A DNA stretch of 64,000 bases from Pseudomonadota bacterium. Lineage in GTDB: Bacteria; Pseudomonadota; Gammaproteobacteria; Xanthomonadales; Rhodanobacteraceae. Location: the NCBI GenBank assembly GCA_023430685.1, contig JAEYZH010000187.1, positions 1 to 64,000 of the forward strand. The letters are read 5' to 3'. A model generated the notes under the pieces. That model was given only the letters and a program-made list of their open reading frames with translations. It was not told the DNA's origin and did no database searches. Positions 52,289 to 60,840 of this stretch are shown one piece after another (positions within the stretch are counted from its first letter, which is position 1; the number at the start of each line of letters is the position of its first letter). A program made the position numbers and the translations under genes.

Positions 52289-53716
52289 CTACGGGCGCTC
52301 GGCCGCGGTGAACGGGAGCGGCGGCCGGAACGGTAGCCGGGCGCGCCACTGTTCGAGCTTCGCCTCGATGCTCGGCGACGTCGCGATCTGCGGCTCGGAA
52401 TGCTCCACGCCGTCGGCGAGCTCCCATTCGCCGATCGCGGCCTTCGCGAGATCGAACGCCTCGCGCAGCGAGGTCGTGCGATTGAGCGCGTCGGCGAGGA
52501 ACGCCTTGCCGAAATAGGTGATTTCCGATTCGGTCCCGCAGCCGAACGAACTGCGATCCGTGCGCGCGGACGTGAGCACCATCGTCGAATCGTCGCGCAG
52601 TGCGTCGACGAAGCCTCCCGAGTAGCACGCATTCACGACCACCACCTTCCAGCGCACGGCCGGATCGGTGGCGAACGCATCGGCGAGGTCCTGCGGCAGG
52701 ATCTGGTTCAGCGGCAGCGGGTCGAGGTCGACGAGCAACTGGTGTTGCTCGGCGCCGTGCGTGGTCAGGTAAACGAGCAGGATGTCCTCGGCCGGGTCCA
52801 TCACGCGCGCGATGCCTTCGATAGAGCGGTGCAGCGACGTCCACGTCGCGAGCGGCCTGTCGTCGAGCGTCGCGGCATTGTTCGCGAGTGCGAGCGTGCG
52901 CCCTTCGGCATCGAAGCGGCTCGCGAACAGGCGGGCGGCGTAGTCGGCTTCGTTCCCGAAAACGTCTTCCTGCGCGTCGCCGCCGAACGTGACGACGTAC
53001 AGATCGACGACGCCCGGGCGTTGCGGCAGGATCCGTGCGATCGCGGCGTCGAGCAGGGCAGGTTGGCGATACATCACCTGTTCCGCATCGAAGTCCGGTG
53101 CGGTCGCCTCGGCCGGCGCGCCCGCAACCGCTTCGTCCGCGATGGCCGTGTCCGCGGGCGGAGTCACGGTCACGAGCAGGGAAGGCACCGGCATCCACCA
53201 CCATGCCGCCGCGGACACCGCGTAGGCGAGCACGGCCGCGAGCAGCGTGCGGCCGAAGCCGCGGGGCGCGAGCCAGTGCGCGACGACCAGCAGCACGAGG
53301 AACCACCACCCGCGCGCGACCAGCTCGATCAGCGCGGCGGCCCATGCATGCGACGGCGGCAACCGCGACGCGAGGTAGCCGAGCGGCCAGTGCACGAACA
53401 GCGCGAGCGCGATCGTAGCCGCGAGCAGGATGCCCGCGACGCCGAGCGCGACCTCGCGCCGCGCCGCATGCACGGCAAGCACCCATGCGGCGATCAGCGT
53501 CAGCATCGCGTCGGTCATCACCGCGAGCACGCCCGCGCTGCTGAAACGCACGGGCCGCGGTGTCGTCGCGAGCTCGATTCCGAAGCTGATCGCGAGGTAG
53601 GCGAAAACCAGCGCGACGACCGCGCCAAGCCCGGAACGGATCGCGCCGCCGCGCGGCGGACGCAACAGCATCGCGCGCAGTCCGTCGACCAGATGCGGGA
53701 ATACGGTGCCGGTCAC
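52289..53716 (-). CDS. Membrane C13 (legumain-like) cysteine peptidase
   Basis: 475 residues from a GTG start (53716) preceded by GAGGA at nine bases. The N-terminal half has four or five hydrophobic helices (about 25-165). The C-terminal half is a legumain/caspase-like domain. H320 lies in LTTHGAEQHQ and C364 in VVVNACYSGGF, the catalytic dyad of clan CD, followed by TSARTDRSSFGCG. Bacterial C13 proteins are poorly characterised. It is the last gene after mtnC with a 13-bp gap, so it is likely co-transcribed with methionine salvage genes, though a functional link is unknown. Confidence 0.88.
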   Translation of the reverse strand: MTGTVFPHLVDGLRAMLLRPPRGGAIRSGLGAVVALVFAYLAISFGIELATTPRPVRFSSAGVLAVMTDAMLTLIAAWVLAVHAARREVALGVAGILLAATIALALFVHWPLGYLASRLPPSHAWAAALIELVARGWWFLVLLVVAHWLAPRGFGRTLLAAVLAYAVSAAAWWWMPVPSLLVTVTPPADTAIADEAVAGAPAEATAPDFDAEQVMYRQPALLDAAIARILPQRPGVVDLYVVTFGGDAQEDVFGNEADYAARLFASRFDAEGRTLALANNAATLDDRPLATWTSLHRSIEGIARVMDPAEDILLVYLTTHGAEQHQLLVDLDPLPLNQILPQDLADAFATDPAVRWKVVVVNACYSGGFVDALRDDSTMVLTSARTDRSSFGCGTESEITYFGKAFLADALNRTTSLREAFDLAKAAIGEWELADGVEHSEPQIATSPSIEAKLEQWRARLPFRPPLPFTAAERP

Positions 53717-53729
53717 GAGTGTCGTGTCC

Positions 53730-54413
53730 TCAGCCCGGATCGATCGCGTCGAAGTCGCTGACGCAGCGGTGGCGGCCGCCGGCCGGGCAGGTCGCGGGCG
53801 CGCGCGCGAGCAGGATCGTGCGCATGCCGCTCGCCGCGGCGGCGTCGAGTTCCGCGTCGACGTCGGAGAGGAACAGGATCGAATCCGGTTCGGCGCCGAT
53901 CGCCTCGGCGATTCGCCGATAGGACGCGGCTTCGCGCTTGGCACCGCTCGTGGTATCGAAGAATCCGTCGAACAGCGCGGTCAGGTCACCGGCTTCGCTG
54001 TGCGCGAAGAACAGCTCCTGCGCGGCGACCGAGCCCGACGAGTAGACGTAGAGGCGCTTGCCCGCAGCGCGCCACGCGCGCAGGCGCGGGGCGACTTCGG
54101 GATAGACGTGCGCGCGATATTCGCCGCCCGCATAGCCGTCCTTCCAGATCATGCCCTGCAGCGCCTTGAGCGCGGTCGACTTGCGGTCGGCATCGATCCA
54201 CGACTGCAGCAGCGCGATCAGCTCCTGTCGCGTGGCCGATACGAGGCCGGCTTCCTTCGCCGCTTCGTGGAGCCAGTGCTGCACGTCGGCGTCGTCGGCA
54301 TGGGTCTCGATGAACGCCGGCAGGCGCTCGCGCGCGTACGGGAACAGCACGTTCTTGACGAAGTCGATCGAGCTCGTCGTGCCTTCGATGTCGGTGAGGA
54401 TCGTCGTGATCAT
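53730..54413 (-). CDS. mtnC: Enolase-phosphatase E1 (2,3-diketo-5-methylthiopentyl-1-phosphate enolase/phosphatase)
   Basis: 227 residues, the family length. HAD motifs are LTDIEGTTSSIDFV (nucleophile Asp and the family's EGTT), YSSGSVAAQELFF, and FLSDVDAELDAAAASGM. It enolises and dephosphorylates the substrate in methionine salvage, giving the acireductone used by MtnD. AGGA precedes the start. A 69-bp gap separates it from the PH-domain gene. Confidence 0.96.
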   Translation of the reverse strand: MITTILTDIEGTTSSIDFVKNVLFPYARERLPAFIETHADDADVQHWLHEAAKEAGLVSATRQELIALLQSWIDADRKSTALKALQGMIWKDGYAGGEYRAHVYPEVAPRLRAWRAAGKRLYVYSSGSVAAQELFFAHSEAGDLTALFDGFFDTTSGAKREAASYRRIAEAIGAEPDSILFLSDVDAELDAAAASGMRTILLARAPATCPAGGRHRCVSDFDAIDPG

Positions 54414-54482
54414 GCAGCTGTCCTTGTGGCAGGGCGGAATTCGCCGCACGCGCGCGTGGCCGCGCGACGCGGGTCTCGGGCA

Positions 54483-54923
54483 TCAGGCTTCGTCACGCGC
54501 GCCGCGCGCTGCATCCGCATGCGCATCGTGCGCGGATTCGATCGCGCGCTTGACGTCGAGCGGGCGGGCGACGCGCGTGAACACCATCGCGCTTTCGCCG
54601 CGCCCGGTGAGCACCACGTCGGCGTGGCCGAGGATGCGGCCCCACGCACTCTGGCGCAGTTCGACCGTTTCGATCGAGCCGAGCCGCAATTCCTCGGTCT
54701 CGCGGCTCACGATCCCGGTCTTGCGCACGACGCGGCGGTTCGTCACGCCCTGTTCGATCGCGCGCAGTCGCAGCCATTCGTAAACCGCGGCCAACAGCGC
54801 GATGCCGAATGTCGGGATCGCAAGCAGCAGGAACGCATACAGCCGCCACTTCGCGGTCCAGTGCAGCTGGAAGCGCGCGACCACCAACTCGCCCGGAGCC
54901 AGCGATTCTTCCAGGTAGCCCAT
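54483..54923 (-). CDS. Small membrane protein with bacterial PH domain
   Basis: 146 residues. A short N-terminal region (SLAPGELVVARFQLHWT) leads into a long hydrophobic segment (about 27-50, LYAFLLLAIPTFGIALLAAVYEWL). A bPH-type domain follows (AIEQGVTNRRVVRKTGIVSRETEELRLGSIETVELRQSAWGRILGHADVVLTG). Its start codon shares one base with the stop of mtnD (TGATG), so it sits firmly inside the methionine salvage operon. No role of such proteins in the pathway is known to me. Confidence 0.85.
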   Translation of the reverse strand: MGYLEESLAPGELVVARFQLHWTAKWRLYAFLLLAIPTFGIALLAAVYEWLRLRAIEQGVTNRRVVRKTGIVSRETEELRLGSIETVELRQSAWGRILGHADVVLTGRGESAMVFTRVARPLDVKRAIESAHDAHADAARGARDEA

Positions 54924-55489
54924 CAGGCGTCCCTTGCGCTCGGGTGCGGGTCCATGCGCGGGAACCGCTGCGCGATGTCCTCGCCCGTGAAGTCGGCGAC
55001 CCAGCCCTCGGTGTTGGTGAACAGGCGGATCGCGACGAAATAGGGGGACTCGCTCATGTCGAACCAGTGCGGCGTGCGGTCGGGCACGCCGATCAGGTCG
55101 CCGGCTTCGCACAGCACCTCGTAGACCTTGCCGCCGATGTGCAGCGTGAACTGGCCCGCGCCCGCGACGAAGAAGCGCACTTCGTCCTCGGAGTGGCGAT
55201 GCTCCTCGAGGAACTTGCCGCGGAAAGCCGCGCGCTCGGGATGGTCGGGCCGCAAGCTGATCACGTCGACCGAGCGGTAGCCTTCCTCGCGCATGAGCCG
55301 GTCGATGTCGTCGCGGTAGGCGGCGATGACTTCCTCCTGGCTCGCGCCGGGCACGATCGGCTGGTTCGCTTCCCAGCGTTCGAAGCGCACGCCGGCGTCG
55401 CGCAGCTCGCGCACGATGTCGTCGTGCGAGGTCAAGGTCGCGAGCGCGGAAGCGGGATTGGATTCGTCGTAGATGCGCAGTCGGCTCAT
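54923..55489 (-). CDS. mtnD: Acireductone dioxygenase
   Basis: 188 residues, cupin fold. Metal ligands are in [16 protein letters not shown] (His, His and Glu) and in [10 protein letters not shown] (late His). It splits the acireductone of methionine salvage with O2, and the bound metal (Fe or Ni) decides the products. The start overlaps the mtnB stop by four bases (ATGA). A longer frame to 56296 runs through mtnB and was rejected. Confidence 0.96.
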   Translation of the reverse strand: MSRLRIYDESNPASALATLTSHDDIVRELRDAGVRFERWEANQPIVPGASQEEVIAAYRDDIDRLMREEGYRSVDVISLRPDHPERAAFRGKFLEEHRHSEDEVRFFVAGAGQFTLHIGGKVYEVLCEAGDLIGVPDRTPHWFDMSESPYFVAIRLFTNTEGWVADFTGEDIAQRFPRMDPHPSARDA

Positions 55490-56160
55490 GCGAGGGCTCC
55501 CTTCAGTCTCAGCAGGTCCAGTTCGCAATCGAGCAGGAACTCGAACGCCTCGAGGTGCCGGCGGGTTTCCGGCATGTCCTTGCCCCATGTGTAGATGCCG
55601 TGGCCGTCGATCAAGTAGCCGTGCAGCGGTTTGCCACCATCGAGCCATGCGTCGACGCGGTCGACCAGCTCCTGCATGCGCTGGGTGTTGGGGAACACCG
55701 GCAGCTCCAGCACGCTTTCGTGCGTGGTATATCCCGCGATCGCCTTCTGCAGCTCCCAGCCCTCGAAGCGCACGACCCCGCGCGTCGCGAACAGCCGCGA
55801 GGCGACCGACTGCGCGCGCGAATGCGTGTGCAGCACCGCTCCTGCGCCGGGAAACCGGCGATAGACCTGGACGTGCAGCGCGGTCTCGGCCGATGGCTGC
55901 GCACGGGTGCCGACCGCGCGGCCATCGAGGTCGACCACCATGATGTCGTCGGGACCGAGCCGGCCCTTGTCGCGGCCGGAAATCGTGACCGCCGCATGCG
56001 AGGCGTCCAGGCGCATCGAGAAGTTGCTGCTGGTCGCGGGTGTCCAGCCGAGCGCACCGAGTGCGCGACCGGCCTCGGCGATCTGACGCGCGCAGGACTC
56101 GAGCGTCGCGCGGTCGGCGAATGCGGTGTCGATGGGGGCCTCCGTCGGATCGTGCAGCAC
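55486..56160 (-). CDS. mtnB: Methylthioribulose-1-phosphate dehydratase
   Basis: 224 residues from a GTG start. Class II aldolase fold with the zinc histidines HTHSRAQ and a late [26 protein letters not shown]. The phosphate-loop region [10 protein letters not shown] matches the family. It dehydrates methylthioribulose-1-phosphate, the step before MtnC. It is the first gene of mtnB-mtnD-PH-mtnC. A -10 hexamer TATAGT lies only 12 bases before the GTG and no ribosome site is visible, so the message may be leaderless. The neighbouring rmuC gene is divergent. Confidence 0.95.
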   Translation of the reverse strand: MLHDPTEAPIDTAFADRATLESCARQIAEAGRALGALGWTPATSSNFSMRLDASHAAVTISGRDKGRLGPDDIMVVDLDGRAVGTRAQPSAETALHVQVYRRFPGAGAVLHTHSRAQSVASRLFATRGVVRFEGWELQKAIAGYTTHESVLELPVFPNTQRMQELVDRVDAWLDGGKPLHGYLIDGHGIYTWGKDMPETRRHLEAFEFLLDCELDLLRLKGALA

Positions 56161-56171
56161 ACCGGGCGATT

Positions 56172-56177
56172 ACTATA
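56172..56177 (-). promoter_or_regulatory. -10 element upstream of mtnB
   Basis: TATAGT on the minus strand. Transcription would begin about five bases before the GTG start of mtnB. No good -35 is visible. No SAM-riboswitch-like structure fits in the short leader. Confidence 0.5.
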
Positions 56178-56319
56178 CCGGAGTGGCTTTCGCGGGGACG
56201 CCGCCACGCGCGACACGAGCGCTGCCTGAACCGCGCGTCGTCGCGCCCATCGAGACCCGCGACTGCCACACTCCCGGCAACCGGTCCTGCCGGCACTCGA
56301 CTCGCTGCATCGGAAACGC

Positions 56320-57807
56320 ATGAACCTCGCCCCGGAACTCCTGCTCCTCCTCGCGTCTGCAGCCGGCCTGCTGGCCGGCGCGATCCTCGTCTACCTGTTC
56401 GCGCAGCGATGGATCGCGCTCGCGCATGCCGCGGGCCGCGCGAGCCGTGACGGCGAGATCGCCGCGCTCGCGGCGCAGCGGGCCGCCGCCGACGCGCGCG
56501 CGGATGAACTGGCCGACCGGCACGCCCGCGCCGAACGCGAGGCGACGGAGCTCGAACAGGCGCTGCGGCATCGATCGGAACAGGCTGCCGCGCACGGAGC
56601 CGAAGCGCAGCGTCTCGCCCAGGAGCTGGTCGACACGCGCCGCGTGCGTGACGAGGCGCAGCAGCGGCTGGTCGAACTCACCGGCCGCCATGCCGCGCTC
56701 GAAGCCGGCTCTGCCGCGCAGGCACAGGCGGCGGCGGAGAAGCTGCAGCTGCTCGAGCAGGCCGAGCACCGCCTGCGCGAAGCATTCCAGAATCTCGCCA
56801 ACCGCATCCTCGAGGACAAGGCCGAGCGCTTCCGCGAGCAGAGCTCGCAGCAACTCGGCGGCCTGCTCGATCCGCTCAAGGTCCAGCTCAAGGAGTTCCG
56901 CGAGTCGGTGACCCAGACGCATGCGAGCGAACAGCGCGAACGCGGCATGCTCGCGCAGGAAATCCAGACGCTCAAGCAGCTCAACCAGCGCATCAGCGAG
57001 GATGCGATCAACCTCACGCGCGCGTTGCGCGGCGACACGCGCTCGCAGGGCGCCTGGGGCGAGCTCGTGCTCGAACGCGTGCTTGAAGCCTCGGGCCTGC
57101 AGTCCGGGCGCGAGTACACGACCCAGGCGAGCTTCAGCGACGCGGAAGGCGGGCGCCAGCGCCCCGACGTGATCGTGCACCTGCCCGACGAGAAGGACAT
57201 CGTGGTCGACTCGAAGGTGTCGCTGGTCGCCTATGAGCGCTACTGCACGGCGGCCGACGACGGCGCGCGCGCAGCCGCGCTCGCGGAGCACGTCGCCTCG
57301 CTGCGCCGCCACGTCGACCAGCTGTCGGGCAAGAATTACCGCGAGATCGAGGGCCTGCGCACGCTCGACTTCGTGCTGCTGTTCATCCCGGTCGAAGCGG
57401 CGTTCATCGAGGCGGTGCGCGCGGACGATCGCCTGTACGCGCATGCGCTCGCGCGCAACATCTCGCTGGTGAGCCCGAGCACGCTGCTCGCGACGCTGCG
57501 CACGGTCGCGCACCTGTGGCGGATCGAACGCCGCAACGTCAACGCGATGGAGATCGCGCGTCGCGCGGCGCAGCTGCACGACAACTTCGCATTGCTCGTC
57601 GACGAACTCGTCGCGATCGGCGGCCAGCTCGACAAGGCGCAGCGCGCCCAGGCGAGCGCGTTGCGGCGATTGACCGAGGGCGGCAAGGGCAGCGTGCTGC
57701 TGCAGGTGCAAAGCCTGGCCGAGATGGGCGCGCCGGTGCGCAAGCAATTGCCGCCGGATCTGCTGGCCGGTGCGGGCGCCGGTGGCGAGGATCTCACGCC
57801 GGAGTGA
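56320..57807 (+). CDS. rmuC: DNA recombination protein RmuC homologue
   Basis: 495 residues. One N-terminal membrane helix (about 5-27) is followed by a long coiled coil (about 35-215, dense in Ala/Glu/Arg/Gln heptads). The conserved RmuC nuclease-like core comes next (GELVLERVLEASGLQSGREYTTQ, RPDVIVHLPDEKDIVVDSKVSL with a PD-(D/E)xK-like arrangement, FVLLFIPVEAAFIEAV). It limits inversion or recombination between repeats in E. coli. A pairing with the abundant repeats in this genome is only suggestive. Confidence 0.95.
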   Translation: MNLAPELLLLLASAAGLLAGAILVYLFAQRWIALAHAAGRASRDGEIAALAAQRAAADARADELADRHARAEREATELEQALRHRSEQAAAHGAEAQRLAQELVDTRRVRDEAQQRLVELTGRHAALEAGSAAQAQAAAEKLQLLEQAEHRLREAFQNLANRILEDKAERFREQSSQQLGGLLDPLKVQLKEFRESVTQTHASEQRERGMLAQEIQTLKQLNQRISEDAINLTRALRGDTRSQGAWGELVLERVLEASGLQSGREYTTQASFSDAEGGRQRPDVIVHLPDEKDIVVDSKVSLVAYERYCTAADDGARAAALAEHVASLRRHVDQLSGKNYREIEGLRTLDFVLLFIPVEAAFIEAVRADDRLYAHALARNISLVSPSTLLATLRTVAHLWRIERRNVNAMEIARRAAQLHDNFALLVDELVAIGGQLDKAQRAQASALRRLTEGGKGSVLLQVQSLAEMGAPVRKQLPPDLLAGAGAGGEDLTPE

Positions 57808-57912
57808 CGCGGCCCTCCGGCCTTTCATCGCGATGCGGGAGCGCCGACGGAGGCGATGCGGCTGCCCTCGCGGACCGGACAGCATCGCGGCTCGCCGCTC
57901 CCGCAGGAGTCC

Positions 57913-60660
57913 TCAGCCTTCGCAATCGGTCGCGAGCATGATGATCACCGCGATCTCGTGCGGCACGTAGTGCGGCATCGTCGCCTTGCGCGGCGCGAAC
58001 TGTCGCTCGCAGCGCGAATGCGCCTTGAACAGGTGGCTGCTCGGGCCGGTCGCGACCACCGGTTCGGGCGCCGCAGGCGGATCGAAGCCGTCGGCGAAGA
58101 GGCGTCCGTCACCGAGTTCGTCGTACACGGCCAGGCCCGACACGCCGCCGCTGCCGGTGCTGAAGCTCGCGAGCACGGTGCCGCTCTCGATGTCGACGCG
58201 GTAGACCTTTCCGCTGTGCAGGCCCGCGGTCCAGAACGAAGTGTCGTCGGGGTCGAGGTTCAGCGCGAACAGACCCCCTGCATCGAGTTCGCCGATGGCC
58301 TCGCGCGTGTAGGTCTGCAGGTTGACGCCCTGCGGGCTGAGCCGGTGCACGGCGTCCTGGCACGCGACCATGAGTTCGCTGTTCGGGCGCAGCCGCAGCG
58401 CGTAACAGTAGGGCGGCGTCAGGTCGATCGCGAAATCCGGAAGTGGCGTGCGCGTGCAGAGGTTGTAGCGGCGCACGCTCGTGTCTTCCGACGTGTAGTA
58501 GAGCGTGCACTGGTCGCCCGCGAGTTCGATCCAGTCGGTTCCGCGCGGGCCGGTCGGCACGACGAAGCGATCGAGTGAATTGCCGTGGCGGTCGAACTTC
58601 ATGACCGCGATCGCCTCGTCGCTCGAACTCGACGCGCCGGCCTGGCCGACGTAGACGTTGCCACTGCGATCGAACACGCACGACTCGGGCAGGTTGTAGG
58701 TCCCAGCGCCCGGTGGGCGCGCGAACCCGTCATCGAGGATCGCGCCGCTCGCACTGTAGAGGGTCATGTCGGGATTCCCGAAGCGCGTCGCGAGGATGTT
58801 GCCGTCGGGGGAAAAGCACATGCCGGTGGTCACGTAGTTCTGGAAATTTCCGACGCTCGGCCCCCACGCATCGATGAGCATGCCCGTGCTCGTGTATCGG
58901 TGGACCTGGTTGCCGGACACGTCCTTGCCCGCGAGCACGAAACGCGTATCCGCCGGCAGGTCGTCGGTCAGGATCGTCGCGTCCGAGCGCGGGCTGCCGG
59001 GGACATCGTTCGCGAGCGCCGCGTTCGCAAGCTTGTTGCGCCTGATCTCGGTACTGAACGCTTCGTCGGCTTCGACGATCGCATCTCCGTGCACGACCAC
59101 CGACTTCTGCAACTCGGTGGTGCCCGGCGGGAACTCGAACGGGAGGCCGTCCGTGAACAGGAAGTCGCCGGACGGCGGCGGCCCGCTCGAAGCAGTGCCG
59201 TCATGGATGCGCAGTTCGCCGCTCACGGCTTGCGCGAAGGGTTGCGACAAGCGCAGCGTCAGTGCCGCGGTGCTGGTGCCGCTGTTGCCCTCGTTCACGG
59301 CGAAGTCGTCGAGCGTGAGCAGCGGCGCCGAGAACACCTGCAAGGCGCCCGCATCGAAGCGCGCCGCGAAGTGGAGGGGGCTGTTGTCGCTGATGCGGTA
59401 CCAGGCGCTCTCCGCCGGCGCGCTGCCGAACGTCGCGATCGCGATCGGTACGCCGAATGCAGGCTGGAACCCGGCCAATCTCAGCTGCAGCGTGCCCCTG
59501 CCGTCGACGGCGCCGGTTCCGCCGACGCCGAGCGCGCCGCCGACATCGATCTGGTCGTGGCTGCCCGGCGTGCCCCCACCGAGGTCGATCTCGACGCGGC
59601 CCGAGGTGTTCACGAGCAGATCGCCGGTGATCGCGATGGCCCCATGGGGGGCGCCTGCATCCGCGCCAGGCACGAGCCGCCCGCGCAGGTTGACGCTGCC
59701 GTTGATCTGGCCGGTGCCGGAAAGGCGGCCGCCTTCGTTGATGCCGAGTCCGGTCGGGCCGGGTCCGCCGAAGTCGAGCGTGCCGTTCGCGAGTTGCACG
59801 TCGATGTCCTCGAGCCCGCTGCCGCCGACCTGCATGCGGCAGGTATCGGCGGCCTGGTTGCACGCAACCGTGCCATTCGCGACCGACAGCGTGCCTTCGA
59901 CCTGAAGCACGGCCGCGTTGCCCGCGCCGCTCGCGATGCCGGCGATCGTGAGCGTTCCCGGTCCCGCGTGATCGATGATGCCCGCGCTCTCGATGCGCGG
60001 CGCGCCCGCCGCCACGATGCTCTTGCCGATGTAGACGTCGCCGCTGGTGTGCAGGATCGATCCCGCATGCACGCTGAGCGGGACCGGCCCGTCGAGGTGC
60101 ACGCGTGCGTCGCCGCCGCCGATCGCGAAGCTCGACCCCTCCGTGTTGATGAGCCGGCTGAGATCGCGGATGTTCAGCGCCGTGCCGGCGTTCGAGGACA
60201 GTTGCAGGTCACCGCGATTCTCGAGCTCGACCGTGTTCGAGAGCGTGCTGGTCGCGAGGACCTCGCCGCTGCCACCCGCGCCGAGGACCACGCGCAGGAA
60301 CGGAAAGGACGAATTGCCGGTGGTGGACAGGGTGCCGCCGGCGAGGCGCAAGGCCGTTGCGGCCTCGAGCGTGCGCACGCCGCCGCCGACCAGCGTCAGC
60401 GAGGCGCCGCTGCCGATCTCGAATTCCGCCACCGTGGCATCGACGTCGAAGCTGGCAGCCCCGCTCGTGACCTGCGCGACGTCAGCGGGTCCGGGCGTGC
60501 GCGTCGAAGGCCCGGGCGCGTCGGCGCAGCCGGTCCAGTTCGCGACCACGCTCCAATTGCCGCTTGCCGCGTTCCATGTGCAAATCGCCGCGCGCGCATC
60601 CAGCGCGCACGCGGACAGCGCGGCCCACAGGACCGGTCGCAAGGCATTCGGATTGGGCAC
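57913..60660 (-). CDS. Large secreted protein with beta-helix-like region, Calx-beta domain and C-terminal propeller
   Basis: 915 residues from GTG 60660 with GGAG upstream and a signal peptide ending DARA (residue 25). The first ~430 residues are repetitive, Gly/Thr-rich strands (LEDIDVQLANGTLDFGGPGPTGLGINEGGRLSGTGQINGSVNLRG), like autotransporter-type beta-helices. A Calx-beta domain follows (LTLDDFAVNEGNSGTSTAALTLRLSQP, to about 590). An NHL/SMP-like propeller comes next (DRHGNSLDRFVVPTG). GDGRLFADGFDPP near the end is the shared tag, but about 50 further residues follow it. Surface or secreted role unknown. Confidence 0.82.
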   Translation of the reverse strand: MPNPNALRPVLWAALSACALDARAAICTWNAASGNWSVVANWTGCADAPGPSTRTPGPADVAQVTSGAASFDVDATVAEFEIGSGASLTLVGGGVRTLEAATALRLAGGTLSTTGNSSFPFLRVVLGAGGSGEVLATSTLSNTVELENRGDLQLSSNAGTALNIRDLSRLINTEGSSFAIGGGDARVHLDGPVPLSVHAGSILHTSGDVYIGKSIVAAGAPRIESAGIIDHAGPGTLTIAGIASGAGNAAVLQVEGTLSVANGTVACNQAADTCRMQVGGSGLEDIDVQLANGTLDFGGPGPTGLGINEGGRLSGTGQINGSVNLRGRLVPGADAGAPHGAIAITGDLLVNTSGRVEIDLGGGTPGSHDQIDVGGALGVGGTGAVDGRGTLQLRLAGFQPAFGVPIAIATFGSAPAESAWYRISDNSPLHFAARFDAGALQVFSAPLLTLDDFAVNEGNSGTSTAALTLRLSQPFAQAVSGELRIHDGTASSGPPPSGDFLFTDGLPFEFPPGTTELQKSVVVHGDAIVEADEAFSTEIRRNKLANAALANDVPGSPRSDATILTDDLPADTRFVLAGKDVSGNQVHRYTSTGMLIDAWGPSVGNFQNYVTTGMCFSPDGNILATRFGNPDMTLYSASGAILDDGFARPPGAGTYNLPESCVFDRSGNVYVGQAGASSSSDEAIAVMKFDRHGNSLDRFVVPTGPRGTDWIELAGDQCTLYYTSEDTSVRRYNLCTRTPLPDFAIDLTPPYCYALRLRPNSELMVACQDAVHRLSPQGVNLQTYTREAIGELDAGGLFALNLDPDDTSFWTAGLHSGKVYRVDIESGTVLASFSTGSGGVSGLAVYDELGDGRLFADGFDPPAAPEPVVATGPSSHLFKAHSRCERQFAPRKATMPHYVPHEIAVIIMLATDCEG

Positions 60661-60840
60661 GACGATGCTCCGCTTGGTTGGTACGGCGGAGAATCCCGCC
60701 CGGCGCGGGAACGAACACGCACCCGCGCCGGCTCGCGGCGCGGTCCAACGGCTTCGTCTTCGGTGCGGCGGCGACGGCACGAGGCACCGGCACCGCCGCG
60801 AATCAGGCGCATCAGCGGGAGCAGGGCGCTCCGGCCGGAC

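Noticed and set aside
50391..53486. A 1,031-residue minus-strand frame
   Set aside because: It overlaps the GT-C gene and the C13 peptidase in another frame and has no domain.
56161..56319. SAM or other riboswitch before the methionine salvage operon
   Set aside because: The leader from the only -10 element is about five bases, and no conserved riboswitch core is visible upstream.
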